Shown here in pieces: positions 61,801 through 64,000 of a stretch of 64,000 nt of DNA (its first letter is position 1; each line of letters opens with the position of its first letter). The position numbers were made by a program, and so were the translations under genes. Location: NCBI RefSeq assembly GCF_021043375.1, contig NZ_JAJNDV010000006.1:124001-188000 (forward strand). Reading direction: 5' to 3'. The stretch is from Sphingomonas sp. IC-56. GTDB taxonomy: Bacteria > Pseudomonadota > Alphaproteobacteria > Sphingomonadales > Sphingomonadaceae. Below the pieces are notes generated by a model that was not told the origin of the DNA, searched no databases, and saw nothing but the letters and a program-made list of their open reading frames with translations.

Positions 61801-62360
61801 CCCGATGCTTGGGGCCGACCGCAATTCACGCGCCGGCCCCAAGCCAACAAGTGATCCGCAGCGCAGCCATTTATTCCGATGGTTCGCGCGGTCCCGGAAT
61901 GTGGTGATCGCCAGGTGCCGTCCAGCACGAACGGGTCGGCGGCTGTGAGCGCCCCCGGCGCCGACTATCAACCCGAAGGTTCTGCGTCATTGTGACCTGC
62001 CAAGTGTGCTGGACGGGTCCAAGGCAAACCTCGACCTAGAGCGGACAATCGGCCCCTGCCCGCTTATTAAGCTCGGACGTTCATTCATCGCGCCCCGGCA
62101 GGCATCTCCGCGCCCCATAGCTGTCGTTGCACCCGCTTTTGAGCGACCCAGAAGGCCATCGTTGATCAATCCGGCAGAGGACGCTGGTAGCCGAAGCTAA
62201 CCGGTCGTCCGTCGAGTGCCCCCGCTTAGGCGCACTATGCAAATACTATGGCAATAGCCGGTTTCCTGTCTCGAATCCCAATGCGGCCTCTGCCTAATGA
62301 GCAGCCCTGATGATCCTGCCGGGCGCTCCTGCCCAGGCGATCATCGTGGGGAGCATCAAG
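61801..62360. other. 560-nt gap without a recognised gene
   Basis: The gap separates the xyloglucan-type locus from the TorF/kdp genes. It opens with a perfect 10-bp hairpin (CTTGGGGCCG at 61808-61817, CGGCCCCAAG at 61834-61843), likely the end of the esterase transcript. The part 61850-62230 has no convincing frame, RBS or codon bias and could be decayed sequence. The stretch 62230-62350 should hold the TorF promoter; I cannot choose a -35/-10 pair. Confidence 0.5.
61808..61843 (+). terminator. Hairpin after the esterase gene
   Basis: Perfect 10-bp stem with a 16-nt loop, 8 nt downstream of the esterase stop. No clear T-run follows, so termination may be partial or Rho-aided. Confidence 0.45.
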
Positions 62361-63218
62361 ATGAAGTCCGTAACGGCCCTTGCGGCCGCAATGCTTGTTT
62401 CCGCAACCGCTGCGCCGGCCTTTGCGCAGGATAGCGCGTCCGAAAGCGAGCCAACGCCAGCGGTCACCGTCAGCGGATCTGCGACGATCGCATCTGACTA
62501 TCGGTTTCGCGGCGTGTCGCAGAGCAATAACGAGATGGCCGTGCAGGGCGGCGTCACGCTCGCGCATGAGAGCGGCTTTTATGCGGGCGTCTGGGGATCG
62601 AACCTTGCCGGGTGGGGCACCTTCGGCGGCGCCAACATGGAACTCGATCTTGTCGGTGGCTACAAGGTGGATCTGGGCAGCGGCACGCTGGACGTCGGCG
62701 TGACCTGGTACATGTACCCGGGCGGCGCGGACAAAACCGATTTCGCCGAGCCCTATGTAAAGCTGTCGGGCACCGCCGGCCCCGCTACCCTGGTCGCCGG
62801 CGTCGCCTATGCGCCCAAGCAGGAAGCGCTCGGCCGCTGGTACAATACCGGCGCCGATGCCGCAGCGGGCGTCTACAACAACCCTGGCGACAAGGAAGAC
62901 AATCTCTACCTCTGGGGTGACGCCGCCGTCGGCATCGCGGGCACGCCGTTCACCGCCAAAGCGCATATCGGCTATTCGGACGGCAATCCTGGCCTTGGCC
63001 CCAACGCGACGAGCGTGGCACCGACCGGCAAATACTGGGACTGGTCGATTGGCGTCGACGCGACCTGGCGTAACCTGACGCTCGGCATCTCCTATGTCGA
63101 CACCGACATCAGCGACCGCGATGCGGCCTATCTCCAGCCCAGCTTCAGCAACGGTCAGGACGGCACCGGCAGCATTGCCAAAGGTACCGGCCTGATCTCG
63201 CTGACCGCAGCCTTCTGA
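62361..63218 (+). CDS. TorF family putative porin
   Basis: A 285-residue outer-membrane protein. ATG 62361 (GGGGAG Shine-Dalgarno) is preferred to an upstream in-frame start because the signal peptide (MKSVTALAAAMLVSA, cleavage after AFAQ) begins there. The mature start TVSGSATIASDYRFRGVSQS is the hallmark of the TorF/Gcw_chp family; alternating strands continue to the end (GLISLTAAF). It ends 15 nt before a 27-codon ORF that precedes kdpF, so it probably belongs to the potassium-uptake transcription unit and could help low-potassium uptake across the outer membrane. Confidence 0.85.
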   Translation: MKSVTALAAAMLVSATAAPAFAQDSASESEPTPAVTVSGSATIASDYRFRGVSQSNNEMAVQGGVTLAHESGFYAGVWGSNLAGWGTFGGANMELDLVGGYKVDLGSGTLDVGVTWYMYPGGADKTDFAEPYVKLSGTAGPATLVAGVAYAPKQEALGRWYNTGADAAAGVYNNPGDKEDNLYLWGDAAVGIAGTPFTAKAHIGYSDGNPGLGPNATSVAPTGKYWDWSIGVDATWRNLTLGISYVDTDISDRDAAYLQPSFSNGQDGTGSIAKGTGLISLTAAF

Positions 63219-63233
63219 CCAAGGAGAACCCCG

Positions 63234-63317
63234 ATGCAGGACCTGCTCTGGATCGCGATCATGGGGGGGCTGCTGGCGCTGACGCTGGCCTATGTCCGCC
63301 TGTGTGACAAGGCATAG
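63234..63317 (+). CDS. 27-residue membrane peptide upstream of kdpF
   Basis: A 27-codon ORF (MQDLLWIAIMGGLLALTLAY..., ending CDKA) preceded by AAGGAG 7 nt upstream. It is one predicted transmembrane helix. It sits between TorF and kdpF with tight spacing (15 and 10 nt). It may be a second small Kdp-associated peptide, analogous in size to KdpF. No known function. Confidence 0.6.
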   Translation: MQDLLWIAIMGGLLALTLAYVRLCDKA

Positions 63318-63327
63318 GGAGGCGAGC

Positions 63328-63417
63328 ATGACCATCGACCTCTGGCTGGCTGCCCTGACGGCGATCGGCCTTCTCCTTTATCTCGTGGCGGTTCTGATCC
63401 GCCCCGAACGCTTCTGA
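63328..63417 (+). CDS. kdpF: K+-transporting ATPase subunit KdpF
   Basis: A 29-residue single-helix peptide (MTIDLWLAALTAIGLLLYLV, then AVLIRPERF) with the Leu/Tyr-rich helix and the C-terminal I-R-P-E-R-F ending typical of KdpF. An AGGGAGGCGAG Shine-Dalgarno precedes it. It lies directly before kdpA, the classical kdpFABC order, and stabilises the Kdp complex. It is too short for usual ORF lists. Confidence 0.85.
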   Translation: MTIDLWLAALTAIGLLLYLVAVLIRPERF

Positions 63418-63430
63418 GGGGAGCGGAACC

Positions 63431-64000
63431 ATGACTATCCAGGGCTGGATCCTGATACTCGCCTTTGTCGGCATCCTACTGGCACTGGCCAAGCCCGTCG
63501 GCACTTGGCTGTTCGCGCTGTACGAAGGCCGCCGCACGCCGCTGCACGTGGTGCTCGGCCCCGTCGAACGCGGCTTCTACAAGCTGGCCGGCATCGATCC
63601 CACCGCCGAGCAGAGCTGGCGCCGCTATGCGGTGCACATGCTGATCTTCAACGCAGTGCTGATGCTCTTCACCTACGCGGTGCTGCGCCTTCAGGGCATG
63701 CTGCCCGGCAACCCGCAGGGGCTGGCCGGCGTCGGCGAGCATCTGGCGTTCAACACCACCATCAGCTTCGGCGCTAACACCAACTGGCAGAGCTATGGCG
63801 GTGAATCGACCATGTCGAACCTCAGCCAGATGCTGGGGCTGACCATCCACAACTTCCTCTCGGCGGCAACCGGCATCGCACTAGCGTTCGCGCTGTTCCG
63901 CGGCTTCGCCCGGCGCTCGGCGGCGACGATCGGCAATTTCTGGGCGGACTGCACCCGCGTCACGCTGTACCTCCTCCTGCCCCTCTGCGTGGTCCTCAGC
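63431..64000 (+). CDS. kdpA: K+-transporting ATPase subunit KdpA, N-terminal part
   Basis: The frame from ATG 63431 is open to the end of the window (190 codons); the C-terminal two thirds are outside. It is recognised as KdpA, the potassium-binding channel subunit of the high-affinity Kdp pump, from the N-terminal helix (IQGWILILAFVGILLALAKPVG), GPVERGFYKLAGIDP (about 40) and the first selectivity-filter segment NTTISFGANTNWQSYGGE (about 109-126). Expected partners kdpB and kdpC should follow. Usually induced at low K+ by KdpDE, not visible here. Confidence 0.93.
   Translation, partial: MTIQGWILILAFVGILLALAKPVGTWLFALYEGRRTPLHVVLGPVERGFYKLAGIDPTAEQSWRRYAVHMLIFNAVLMLFTYAVLRLQGMLPGNPQGLAGVGEHLAFNTTISFGANTNWQSYGGESTMSNLSQMLGLTIHNFLSAATGIALAFALFRGFARRSAATIGNFWADCTRVTLYLLLPLCVVLS

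Noticed and set aside
1..64000. tRNA, rRNA, integrase or transposase genes
   Set aside because: None recognised in the translated frames or the gaps; the window looks like stable chromosomal accessory metabolism rather than a mobile island.

Overview
The window looks like chromosomal DNA of a GC-rich alphaproteobacterium of the Sphingomonas group. The evidence is the high-GC codon use, many TonB-dependent receptors (TBDRs) next to glycoside hydrolases, the SapC / cupin-8 / flavin halogenase genes that accompany such receptors in sphingomonads, caulobacters and xanthomonads, and an atypical pair of chemoreceptors. I saw no tRNA, rRNA, CRISPR array, transposase or phage gene.

Layout. (1) 1-7917, plus strand: a tightly overlapping operon with the end of an MFS symporter, three TIM-barrel isomerase/epimerase-like proteins, a Gfo/Idh/MocA dehydrogenase, cytochrome c, a DUF1080 protein, a Tat-exported gluconate-dehydrogenase-type small subunit and a GMC flavoprotein. 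It reads as periplasmic oxidation of a glycoside (probably at C3), followed by hydrolysis and isomerisation. (2) 8210-14704: TBDR, SapC, cupin-8 oxygenase-like protein, flavin halogenase. (3) 14705-15108: a non-coding array of five perfect hairpins. (4) 15109-24445: GH144-like glucanase, Oar-like TBDR and LacI regulator on the minus strand, divergent from a GH3 beta-glucosidase across two palindromic operators, then a GPH symporter. This suggests beta-glucan, perhaps beta-1,2-glucan, use. (5) 24610-27542: an adaptor / FtsX-type permease / ATPase export system. (6) 27638-31366: two atypical chemoreceptors. (7) 31453-40863: three secreted DUF11-like proteins, a roughly 1670-residue secreted protein with a probable C-terminal beta-barrel, a MarR-type regulator and a further secreted beta-sandwich protein; together a candidate cell-surface assembly system. 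(8) 40893-61800: a second SapC/cupin/TBDR/halogenase set joined to a hydrolase locus (CE20-like acetylesterase, GH3, GH27, GH95, GH51, GH9, esterase) that best fits fucosylated, acetylated xyloglucan. (9) 62361-64000: a TorF-type porin, a 27-codon ORF, kdpF and the start of kdpA.

How the parts work together. Both SapC-cupin-halogenase sets sit beside a TBDR and a sugar-degradation locus, so oligosaccharide uptake and this uncharacterised set of putative oxygenase and halogenase appear linked. The hydrolases outside or in the periplasm cut polysaccharide, TBDRs import fragments across the outer membrane, periplasmic enzymes finish the job, and MFS/GPH symporters move sugars inward. Functions are assigned from recognised motifs only; no database search was possible.
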